13,382 bases of DNA from Balneolaceae bacterium (GTDB taxonomy: Bacteria; Bacteroidota; Rhodothermia; Balneolales; Balneolaceae), in NCBI GenBank assembly GCA_007123985.1, contig SLGA01000108.1, forward strand, positions 1-13,382. The letters are read 5' to 3'. Below, piece after piece: positions 1 to 6,839 of the stretch. Position numbers and translations under genes: made by a program. The number at the start of each line of letters is the position of its first letter. Positions within the stretch are counted from its first letter, which is position 1. Below the pieces are notes generated by a model. That model searched no databases. It was not told the origin of the DNA and saw only the letters and a list, made by a program, of their open reading frames with translations.

Positions 1-1275
1 CACTGCAAGAAGGCCAAAGCTTGCAAGTTCCGATTTTCGGTTCGGAGCCAAGCCCCCAATTCCCCCAATTTGAATGGCAATAGAAGAAAAGTTTGCAAAA
101 CCGCAAAGCGCAAATGTTGCCATTGTGATAGTCTTTGGTGAAAGAACCCCTGCTTCTACCATATCGGCCATTTGTAAAAAGGCTACAAATTCATTCAAAA
201 CTACTTTTGTACCCAGTAGAGACCCCATATTAACTGCATCTGCCCAGGGTACTCCTACAATGAAAGCTATCGGAGCAATTACCCACCCAAGCAGTGATTC
301 TATTGTTAGTTCAAACTCTGGGAAGGCATTATTAAGGCCTGTTAATTCACCAAATTCAAAAAGAAAATAATTACCCATTGCAAGAAGGGCAATAAATGCC
401 AGGAGCATAGCACCCACATTTGCAGCCAGTTTAAGCCCAACACCCGCACCGGTTGCGGCAGCATCAATACCATTCGCATCGGTTTTTTTAACACTCATTT
501 TAACATCGCCCTTTGTTACCGGCTCCGATGTTTCCGGGAAAAGTATTTTGGCAATCACCAAAGCAGCAGGCGCAGCCATCAGACTGGCACCAAGAAGTTG
601 TTCGGCAAACATCAGGCGACCAACATCGAGAGGCACATTATTGGCAAGTGAATATGAATTACCAAGCATTTGAACGTAAGCCGCCATTACACCACCGGCA
701 ATTGTAGCCATACCACCGGTCATTACAGTAAGCAGTTCCGATTTTGTCATTTTTTCGATGTATGGCTTAATAACAAGCGGTGACTCTGTCTGTCCCACAA
801 AAATATTAGCAACAACTGATAGCGACTCTGCACCGGATGTACCCATTAACTTCTGCATGCCTTTCGACATTACGCTTACAACCTTTTGAAGAATCCCGTA
901 GTGATAAAAGATTGCCGTGAGTGATGCAAAAAATACAATGGTGGGAAGAACCTGAAATGCAAAGAAATGTCCAATGCTTCCTTCCATACCGGGGCTTCTT
1001 GCAAGATCACCGAAAATAAATTCCGCACCTGCAGTTGTAAAATCGAGTACAACTACAAAGAAACTTGAAACCCAGCTGAAAAATGCCTTTGGCCAACCCA
1101 AAGGTGCCCAGAATTCAGCCATTACAGAACCTTTCAAAATAAATATGGCAAGAATAAACTGAATGCCAAGGCCCGTGCCAACAAGTTTCCAATTAACCGC
1201 TTTTCTATTGTTACTAAATGCCAATGCAATAGCGATTATTGCCGCCATGCCGATGAGGCCTCTTACAATGTCCAT
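1..1275 (-). CDS. nupC: Concentrative (Na+-coupled) nucleoside transporter, CNT/NupC family, C-terminus cut by window edge
   Basis: Inner-membrane symporter that should import nucleosides using a sodium (or proton) gradient. Reading from the ATG at 1275 to the left edge gives 425 residues with no stop. The family signature is intact: GTKVVLNEFVAF at about residues 355-366 fits the CNT pattern G-x-K-x3-NEFVA-[YMF]. VGQTESPLVIKPYI (160-173) is the first re-entrant hairpin, whose GQTE binds the nucleoside base in Vibrio CNT. E362, N395 and S398 correspond to further known substrate contacts. Many hydrophobic segments fit the family's helices and hairpins. Family members are about 400-430 residues, so probably only some tens of residues at most are missing. 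It starts 6 nt after the tdk stop, and an AAGGA overlapping that stop sits about 10 nt before the ATG, so co-transcription with tdk is likely. Substrate preference cannot be read from sequence; the tdk link suggests pyrimidine deoxynucleosides. Motifs are seen, residue roles are family knowledge, and the coupling is inferred. Confidence 0.93.
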   Translation of the reverse strand, partial: MDIVRGLIGMAAIIAIALAFSNNRKAVNWKLVGTGLGIQFILAIFILKGSVMAEFWAPLGWPKAFFSWVSSFFVVVLDFTTAGAEFIFGDLARSPGMEGSIGHFFAFQVLPTIVFFASLTAIFYHYGILQKVVSVMSKGMQKLMGTSGAESLSVVANIFVGQTESPLVIKPYIEKMTKSELLTVMTGGMATIAGGVMAAYVQMLGNSYSLANNVPLDVGRLMFAEQLLGASLMAAPAALVIAKILFPETSEPVTKGDVKMSVKKTDANGIDAAATGAGVGLKLAANVGAMLLAFIALLAMGNYFLFEFGELTGLNNAFPEFELTIESLLGWVIAPIAFIVGVPWADAVNMGSLLGTKVVLNEFVAFLQMADMVEAGVLSPKTITMATFALCGFANFSSIAIQIGGIGGLAPNRKSELASFGLLAV

Positions 1276-1281
1276 CTGAAT

Positions 1282-1917
1282 TTATTCCTTTTTTTCGGTT
1301 TGAAAAGTTGGTTTGGTGAGAGGCAATATTGGTTTGCCCCGTTTTTTATCAACAGGAGGACGAAAACAGTGACGTGCGCGAGGCTCATAGGAATCTTTTT
1401 CTCCAACCAGAACCTTCTCATCATTTTCCACTACTCTTTGTGAGAAATTTGCCATCATACCGCTTTCCGAACAAACAGCATGCAGCTTTGTAACATACTC
1501 AGCCACAGCCAGCAGGTGCGGCATAGGTTCAAATGGCCTGCCGAGATAGTCCATATCCAGACCCGCTATAATGACTCGCTTTCCCTCATTGGCAAGCGTA
1601 TTTACAACATCAACAAGACGGTCATCAAAGAATTGAGCTTCATCAATGCAAACCACTTTTGCAGAGGATGTTAGCAGGATAATTTGATCTGCTGTATCAA
1701 CCACAATTCCGGGAAGAGAGGTTTCATCGTGTGATACAACTTCACTGTCGCTGTAACGATTATCGGTAGCAGGTTTTACTATTACAACGCGTTGTCCGGC
1801 TATGTGAGCTCGTCTTGCCCTCCTGATGAGTTCTTCCGTTTTACCGCTGAACATTCCCCCGCATACAACTTCAATCCAACCGGCCTGGTTGGGTAAAAAC
1901 GATGGCTCGTTAATCAT
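1282..1917 (-). CDS. tdk: Thymidine kinase (type II, TK1-like)
   Basis: Cytosolic salvage enzyme that phosphorylates thymidine to dTMP with ATP. The protein is 211 residues, normal for the family. Visible motifs are the P-loop GGMFSGKT (20-27), DEAQFF (92-97, Walker B with catalytic Glu93), and GLDMDYLGRPFEPMP (119-133), leading into the lasso region that closes over thymidine. Zinc-binding TKs carry two CxxC pairs in this region. Here the first reads C149-S-E-S152 and the second A181-R-H-C184, so only two of the four expected cysteines remain, while all catalytic motifs are intact. The C-terminal tail (about 185-211) is Lys/Pro-rich and not conserved. The ATG at 1917 has no convincing Shine-Dalgarno, which is common in Bacteroidota. 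It is the first gene of the minus-strand pair and is followed 6 nt later by the nucleoside transporter, giving an uptake-plus-phosphorylation unit. It diverges from the secreted nuclease gene at 2118. Confidence 0.95.
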   Translation of the reverse strand: MINEPSFLPNQAGWIEVVCGGMFSGKTEELIRRARRAHIAGQRVVIVKPATDNRYSDSEVVSHDETSLPGIVVDTADQIILLTSSAKVVCIDEAQFFDDRLVDVVNTLANEGKRVIIAGLDMDYLGRPFEPMPHLLAVAEYVTKLHAVCSESGMMANFSQRVVENDEKVLVGEKDSYEPRARHCFRPPVDKKRGKPILPLTKPTFQTEKKE

Positions 1918-2051
1918 ACAATCATTCTGTTTTCAAAACCTTTTAACGCATGGAATATATCCTGCAATTGTCAAAAGAAAAAAGAGAACTTTTAGCTAAT
2001 GTCTCAAAAAAATTCAAATAAAATGTGGCCATGAATTTTCCTGTTTTGAAC

Positions 2052-2083
2052 CATTCAGATCCAATCACAATCTGCATTCAGAT
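2052..2083. repeat. 9-bp direct repeat in the divergent tdk/nuclease spacer
   Basis: The 200-bp spacer between tdk (start 1917) and the nuclease gene (start 2118) must hold both promoters. I found no convincing TTG/TAnnTTTG promoter in it. It does contain CATTCAGAT twice, at 2052-2060 and 2075-2083, start-to-start 23 bp (about two helical turns). An inverted CAGAT/ATCTG pair lies within the same stretch (2056-2060 and 2070-2074). This could be a regulator site 35-66 bp upstream of the nuclease start, but it is short enough to be chance in AT-rich DNA. Function is inference only. Confidence 0.3.
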
Positions 2084-2117
2084 GAAAATTTTCCCAATTT
2101 CTTACTACATTTAGAGC

Positions 2118-4706
2118 ATGGTTTTGAGATGGTATCGACTTGCAATGTTCCTCTTACTGCTCCCGTTCATCACAGCAAATGTTTCTGCCCAGATATTTGA
2201 AGATTTTGAAGACGGATCGAAAAACGCCTACTCTCCGGCAGTCGTCACGTTTTCTACAGGAAACTGGTTATTGAATGATGCTTTGGTTGGTCAATCTAAT
2301 GGTGATCGAACCAGGGGATCGCGCTCTATCCGCATCAGAAACGGTTATCTGCAAATGGAGTTCAACGCCGAAGAGGGGGCAGGTTTGCTCAGCTTTTGGG
2401 GTGCCAATTCGGGATTTTCTGGTGATAGCGGAGGTTCCGTTCAGGTTTACTACTCGGTTGATTCAGGAGAAAATTGGGAAGAGGCTGGTGAACCTATAAT
2501 TCTCACTGAAGAAGATTTTTTAGAATATTACGAGATAGAGCTAAATATAAACTCTCCGGTTCGTTTCCGTTTTGAGAAGACTTCAGGAAACCGCATAAAT
2601 ATTGATGATGTTACAATTGAGCCTTTTATTGAGCTCACTGATGCACCTAAAATGGCAGTAAGATTTGATCAGGAACGAATAGAATCGGATGGTGAGATAT
2701 TTTTTCCTGCGGTAAATACAGGCTTTGAAAGTGAAGCAACCATTCAGATAACCAACCTGGGAGTGCCTGATCTTCAATTCAATTCAATTGAACTGAATAA
2801 AGGTGATGAGTTCAAAATCTTTTCGAGTCTGCCAGATCCCCTTTCCTCAAGAGAAACCATTGATTTAATTATCAGTTTTAGTCCTGAAACCGGAGGCTGG
2901 TTTGATGATCAGCTTACAATTTCAACAAATGACCCTGAACAGACGGAATTTACGATTGGGTTACGCGCATTGGCGATTGATGAAAACCAGATTGTGCCAT
3001 TATCGAAAACAAAAAATGTACCGTTTGGCACAAGAGTAACCGTGGGAGGCAGGGTAACTGTGGCCAATGAATTTGACGGGCCGGTATTTATGCAAGATAA
3101 AACAGCTGCAATTGCAATATTTTATGAGCCTCTGCATACGGATATTCAGCGAGGTGATTCCATCACAGTTACAGGGCCGGTTACGGAATTTAATCCTATC
3201 GGAGGTACACCGGGTGCATTTTTACGGCAAATTGCTGCAACCGAAAACGATTCGAATATTCAGTATGAAATTGTAGAAACAGGTCTCGCTGAGATAGAAC
3301 CGGAAGTAGTATCCGTTGCACAAATGAACAGCGGTGATTACGAAAGTTCACTCATCACTATTCAGAATGTAACATTTCAGGCTAATGGGGTTTTTCAGGG
3401 GAATATGAACTATTCCATTTCTGATGCTTCCGGCAGTGGCGTTTTGAGGATTGATAATTCTGTAGCCGACCTGATTGATGCTCCAATTCCTGATGAACCT
3501 GTTGAATTAACCGGTGTGGTTGATAAGTTTAGTGGTGTTTACCAGTTAAAACCCAGAGATAACAATGACCTTCGTGTTGAACCTTATGAAATTGAGGGAG
3601 AAGACATACCGCGGGATCTAACATTTGATCTGGTTACCTGGAACATCGAGTGGTTTGGTGCGAATGACTTGGGCCCGAACCCGGATATTCAGATGGAAAA
3701 TGTGATTGAAGTTGTGGAAACCATCAATGCCGATCTTTATGCCCTGCAGGAAATTGCAAGTATTGAGCGATTTAATACGCTTGTTGATCGCCTGCCCGAT
3801 TACAGAGGATTTTTAGCAAGCTATTCCCAGCGCCAGAGAACCGGTTATCTTTTTAAAACAGCTGTAATTGATTCACTTGATGCCGGTCTATTAACTGAAG
3901 GACAGGAATCATTTGACTGGGCTGGCAGACTACCGCTTTATTTTCAGTTTGATGCTACAATCGCCGGAAATACACGAAGAATTACGAGTTATAATGTTCA
4001 TGCAAAAGCATTTGGCGACAGGGATTCATATTTCCGCAGAAAAAATGCAGCGCATTCATTGAAGTCCTATTTTGATAATGAAAAAAGGGATGAGAATGTA
4101 ATCTTTATTGGTGATTATAATGATCAACTGAACTTTTCTACATACAATGAAGAAGTGTCTCCCTACAAGATCTTTCTTGAAGACGACCACTACTACGCAG
4201 TTACAAAATTACTCGAAGATCGGGGATTTGCATCATATCTGGCAGGACAGTTTCGCAGTATGATTGATCATATCATCATCGCAAACGAGCTGATTGATGA
4301 CCACATCGACGGGGCACAGCGGGTTGAAAATCCCAATTACATTGCCAGTTTTATATCCACAACAAGCGATCATGCCCCGGTTTGGACTCGATTCGATTTT
4401 TCAACAAACTCCCGGAATGGTGATCATGAAATTCCGGAAATATTCTCGGTACAGCCGAACTATCCCAATCCATTCAATCCTGCTACAACAATACGTTTTT
4501 CAGTGCATGAACCTGCAGGTGTAACCATAAAAGTATTTGATATTCTTGGCCGAAAAGTGGCTTTGCTGGCAGATAATGAGATCTTTGTTGCCGGTAACCA
4601 CAAGGTTGAATTTGATGCGGGGCAACTATCAAGTGGCGCTTATCTTTACAGAGTACAACTTGACAGCGGAGAAAGTAAAACCAAAAAAATGATGTTGATA
4701 CGATGA
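2118..4706 (+). CDS. Secreted multidomain nuclease (endonuclease/exonuclease/phosphatase family) with T9SS sorting domain
   Basis: An 862-residue exported protein, probably a metal-dependent extracellular nuclease. Residues 1-25 form a signal peptide (MVLRWYR, hydrophobic core, cleavage near VSAQ). Residues 26-170 look like the beta-sandwich found at the N-terminus of Bacteroidota secreted nucleases (FEDFEDGSK...STGNWLLNDALVG). Residues 175-285 resemble a HYDIN/choice-of-anchor D immunoglobulin-like domain. Residues 293-490 look like an OB-fold region as in YhcR/ExeM-type nucleases. Residues 500-760 are the EEP catalytic domain with all main motifs: WNIEW (508-512), LQE (543-545), NVH (626-628), GDYND (665-669), IDH (716-718) and SDHAPV (750-755). 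Residues 775-862 are a type A T9SS tail: NYPNPFNPAT (781-790), FDILGRKV (807-814) and SSGAYLYRV (838-846). An in-frame TAG at 2112-2114 blocks any upstream start. The last 4 nt overlap aguA. Within the EEP family a phosphatase is possible, but the OB region and architecture favour nucleic acid. Confidence 0.85.
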   Translation: MVLRWYRLAMFLLLLPFITANVSAQIFEDFEDGSKNAYSPAVVTFSTGNWLLNDALVGQSNGDRTRGSRSIRIRNGYLQMEFNAEEGAGLLSFWGANSGFSGDSGGSVQVYYSVDSGENWEEAGEPIILTEEDFLEYYEIELNINSPVRFRFEKTSGNRINIDDVTIEPFIELTDAPKMAVRFDQERIESDGEIFFPAVNTGFESEATIQITNLGVPDLQFNSIELNKGDEFKIFSSLPDPLSSRETIDLIISFSPETGGWFDDQLTISTNDPEQTEFTIGLRALAIDENQIVPLSKTKNVPFGTRVTVGGRVTVANEFDGPVFMQDKTAAIAIFYEPLHTDIQRGDSITVTGPVTEFNPIGGTPGAFLRQIAATENDSNIQYEIVETGLAEIEPEVVSVAQMNSGDYESSLITIQNVTFQANGVFQGNMNYSISDASGSGVLRIDNSVADLIDAPIPDEPVELTGVVDKFSGVYQLKPRDNNDLRVEPYEIEGEDIPRDLTFDLVTWNIEWFGANDLGPNPDIQMENVIEVVETINADLYALQEIASIERFNTLVDRLPDYRGFLASYSQRQRTGYLFKTAVIDSLDAGLLTEGQESFDWAGRLPLYFQFDATIAGNTRRITSYNVHAKAFGDRDSYFRRKNAAHSLKSYFDNEKRDENVIFIGDYNDQLNFSTYNEEVSPYKIFLEDDHYYAVTKLLEDRGFASYLAGQFRSMIDHIIIANELIDDHIDGAQRVENPNYIASFISTTSDHAPVWTRFDFSTNSRNGDHEIPEIFSVQPNYPNPFNPATTIRFSVHEPAGVTIKVFDILGRKVALLADNEIFVAGNHKVEFDAGQLSSGAYLYRVQLDSGESKTKKMMLIR

Positions 4707-5764
4707 AAACTCCAAAACAACTGGGATACAGAATGCCTGCAGAATGGGAAACTCATTCAGCCACGCAGCTGCACTGGCCATCGAACAGAGAAACCTGGCC
4801 GGGCGAAAGACTTGAAAGGGTAGAGAATGTCTATCTGCACTTAATTGAGGCTCTTCATCGGTTCGAACCAGTGGTTCTATTGCTTGATCCTGATCTCAAT
4901 CACGACCGAATCACAGAAAGAATGGATAATTATGGAATAGATTTGTCTGCTGTTCATCTCTTTCGCACTCCGATAAATGATGTGTGGGCGCGAGACTGCG
5001 GCCCTGTTTTTATTAAACAACACGGTCGGGAAAAGTTTGCAATTACAGATTGGGAATACAATGCCTGGGGCGGGAAATACCCTCCATTTGATGCAGATAA
5101 TTCACTGCCTAAGTGGTTTTCAGATGTATTCAATATCAGATTATTCAGCCCGAAAATTGTTTTGGAAGGTGGCAGTATTGATACAAATGGTGAAGGTATT
5201 ATTTTGACAACTGAGGCAGTTTTGCTAAACAAAAACCGAAATCCGCATTTAAATAAAGATGAGATTGAGGATTATTTGATGAACTATCTTGGTGCCGAAA
5301 AAATAATATGGCTGAAAGATGGCCTTAAAGGCGATGATACTGATGGCCACATTGATGATTTATCGAGATTTTTGAATAAAAATACCATTCTCACAATGAT
5401 CTCGGATGATCCTGAAGATGTGAATTACCTCACTTTAAGAGAGAATTTTGAAATTCTGAAAAGGGCTGTTGACGCCGATGGTAAGCCTTTTGAAATAGTT
5501 ACACTTCCATTGCCAAAAACAAAAATAGAAGGTACAACGGTTGATGGGTCTGAATATGTGCCGGCCAGTTACGCAAACTTTTACATCGCAAATGGAGCGG
5601 TACTTTTGCCATTATATGATAAAAATTATGATGAGACAGCAATCAGGCTATTTAAAAAATACTTTCAGGACAGGGAAGTCATCGGGATACCGTGTGCCGA
5701 TCTGGTTTGGGGACAGGGGAGTATACACTGTATCACGCAACAACTCTACGGCTTAGAACTTTAA
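4703..5764 (+). CDS. aguA: Agmatine deiminase (peptidyl-arginine deiminase family)
   Basis: Cytosolic guanidine-modifying enzyme that should hydrolyse agmatine to N-carbamoylputrescine and ammonia, the second step of the arginine decarboxylase route to putrescine. The length of 353 residues fits AguA. Motifs are the N-terminal LGYRMPAEWE (7-16), NDVWARDCGP (92-101, Asp98), EGGSID (155-160), TDGHIDDLSRF (213-223, His216) and the C-terminal GQGSIHCITQQ (337-347), with Cys343 as the nucleophile. No signal peptide or membrane segment is present, unlike secreted PPAD relatives. The start is placed at 4703 because LGYRMPAEWE is usually included in the family; its ATG overlaps the upstream TGA as ATGA, so translation is probably coupled to the nuclease. 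No arginine decarboxylase (speA) or N-carbamoylputrescine amidase (aguB) lies in the window, so the pathway must be completed elsewhere. Agmatine versus another guanidino substrate is a family-based call. Confidence 0.92.
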   Translation: MKTPKQLGYRMPAEWETHSATQLHWPSNRETWPGERLERVENVYLHLIEALHRFEPVVLLLDPDLNHDRITERMDNYGIDLSAVHLFRTPINDVWARDCGPVFIKQHGREKFAITDWEYNAWGGKYPPFDADNSLPKWFSDVFNIRLFSPKIVLEGGSIDTNGEGIILTTEAVLLNKNRNPHLNKDEIEDYLMNYLGAEKIIWLKDGLKGDDTDGHIDDLSRFLNKNTILTMISDDPEDVNYLTLRENFEILKRAVDADGKPFEIVTLPLPKTKIEGTTVDGSEYVPASYANFYIANGAVLLPLYDKNYDETAIRLFKKYFQDREVIGIPCADLVWGQGSIHCITQQLYGLEL

Positions 5765-5768
5765 ATAA

Positions 5769-5798
5769 GGAAGTACTAAACAATAAAATAGTACTTCC
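5769..5798. terminator. Bidirectional hairpin terminator between convergent genes
   Basis: GGAAGTACTA (5769-5778) pairs perfectly with TAGTACTTCC (5789-5798), a 10-bp stem with a 10-nt A-rich loop. It begins 5 nt after the aguA stop and lies 22 nt beyond the stop of the convergent minus-strand gene. The flanks are only moderately T-rich on either strand (CTTCAATTT on plus, TTATTTAAA on minus), so this is not a textbook intrinsic terminator. The perfect stem and convergent placement make termination for both transcripts the best reading. Confidence 0.7.
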
Positions 5799-5819
5799 CT
5801 TCAATTTATGAGACAGAGA

Positions 5820-6617
5820 TTATTTTACATAATCGATTAGCTCCCATAGCTCTGAACGAACCAGATCACGGGCTTTTTCGATGTTCTCATTAAACTCACC
5901 GATATTTGTATCAGGGTGGCTTTGTCGAATTAGCTCTTCAGTAAACCCGAATTCAACATTTCTAAGGCTTTCAAAGTAATTACCGGTTGCAAAATTGTAC
6001 CCATATTCAGCACCTCCGGGGGTAATCAGTCTGAACAACTCCCAACCTTTCATATTACCAAGTTCCATTCTTAGTTCATGCAGTGGACGCGCTATTTCAT
6101 CTTCCATCATTTGATAGGCATACTCCATGCCTGCGGGTACCCGCATGTAATCCATAGAGAAATAACGGGATGGTTTTGCTTCGTCTGTGCTTAGAACACT
6201 GTTGTTGATTCTCCAAAGTTCAGAATGATTTGGAGCCATAAGATCAAAATAGGTAGAGAGCATGGAATCAATATCCTCACCCTGAAAACTAACGGATACC
6301 TGGTTACTTATATCTTCAAAGCCGCAAATTTCACTGCTGATTGAGATTACTACATGATTATATGTAGTATTCCTCGAACCCGGGTATGCTACTCTGTATA
6401 AATACCACTCTTTAAGATTATCAGAATCGATACGTGCTTGTTGTATCGGTTTAATTGCTTCTTCAACATTGGTTTTAAAGGTAAGCAGGTCCGCCTGCTC
6501 CACGTGGATGTAATCCACATTCATATAATAACCCTGATGATTTTGGGCAGTGCATATTGTTGAGAAAAGTGAAAATAGAACTGCAGCTGGAAAAATAACG
6601 AGGTAGAGGTTCTTCAT
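5820..6617 (-). CDS. Exported protein of unknown function built from two ~121-residue repeats
   Basis: I do not recognise a named family. From the ATG at 6617 the protein has 265 residues. Residues 1-24 are a clear signal peptide (MKNLYLVIFPAAVLFSLF, cleavage likely after CTA before Q25), so it is probably periplasmic or secreted; the cysteine context is not a good lipobox. The mature part is an internal duplication. Unit A (about 30-135) and unit B (about 151-258) line up at a constant offset of 121: D35/D156, W71/W192, R75/R196, P79/P200. The shared pattern is MDY..V near the start, N.K.W.L.R...PG in the middle, and SELW at the end (132-135, 255-258). This could be a pair of small alpha/beta domains. 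I prefer the start at 6617 over an in-frame ATG at 6662 because GGAG lies 6 nt before it and the signal peptide begins there. It is convergent with aguA and divergent from gatB. Confidence 0.8.
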   Translation of the reverse strand: MKNLYLVIFPAAVLFSLFSTICTAQNHQGYYMNVDYIHVEQADLLTFKTNVEEAIKPIQQARIDSDNLKEWYLYRVAYPGSRNTTYNHVVISISSEICGFEDISNQVSVSFQGEDIDSMLSTYFDLMAPNHSELWRINNSVLSTDEAKPSRYFSMDYMRVPAGMEYAYQMMEDEIARPLHELRMELGNMKGWELFRLITPGGAEYGYNFATGNYFESLRNVEFGFTEELIRQSHPDTNIGEFNENIEKARDLVRSELWELIDYVK

Positions 6618-6633
6618 AACAGACTCCGCAGAA

Positions 6634-6662
6634 TTGTTAAGGTTTGTTAAAGTAATTAACAA
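6634..6662. promoter_or_regulatory. Three TTGTTAA half-sites upstream of the duplicated exported protein
   Basis: TTGTTAA occurs at 6634-6640 and 6644-6650, exactly one helical turn apart, and its inverse TTAACAA at 6656-6662. The last two form a perfect inverted repeat with a 5-nt spacer. The cluster lies 17-45 bp upstream of the ATG at 6617, inside the 222-bp divergent region facing gatB. That is a reasonable place for an operator of a dimeric regulator. The sites are AT-rich and no regulator gene is nearby, so function is inference. Confidence 0.35.
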
Positions 6663-6767
6663 AAAAGCTGATTAATTATGAAATACTGCTGATGCGAAAA
6701 AAAGCGCTTACATAAAGCATAGTGATCACTCATGAAGTGGGTAAACAGGAATGGAAAAACAGATAGA

Positions 6768-6796
6768 TTTGATTACAACATTCTTTCATTACTTTG
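6768..6796 (+). promoter_or_regulatory. Candidate Bacteroidota-type promoter for gatB
   Basis: TTTG (6768-6771) is followed after 17 nt by TTACTTTG (6789-6796), one mismatch from the Bacteroidota -7 consensus TAnnTTTG, with a TTG -33 element at acceptable spacing. It would start transcription about 35 nt before the chosen gatB ATG at 6840 and supports that start over the upstream in-frame ATG at 6732. AT-rich DNA gives many such matches, so this is tentative. Confidence 0.3.
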
Positions 6797-6839
6797 TTAT
6801 CTTAGATTTCGGCAATTTTTTGAAACAGCAAATTTTAGA

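Noticed and set aside
74..1162. Short plus-strand reading frames at 74-370, 513-707 and 974-1162
   Set aside because: They are antisense to the transporter gene, whose minus-strand frame carries the conserved CNT motifs.
6618..6662. A start at 6662 for the minus-strand exported protein
   Set aside because: It would put 15 polar residues before a standard signal peptide, lies across the repeated TTGTTAA sites, and lacks the GGAG found before the ATG at 6617.
6721..6730. Perfect 10-bp palindrome AGTGATCACT in the divergent spacer before gatB
   Set aside because: Palindromes of this size are expected by chance about a dozen times in 13 kb, and it has no partner or positional support.
6732..6839. 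A 36-residue N-terminal extension on GatB starting at the ATG at 6732
   Set aside because: GatB proteins begin shortly before IGLEVHAQL, the start at 6840 gives the normal length, and the extension has no family similarity; a candidate promoter also falls inside it.
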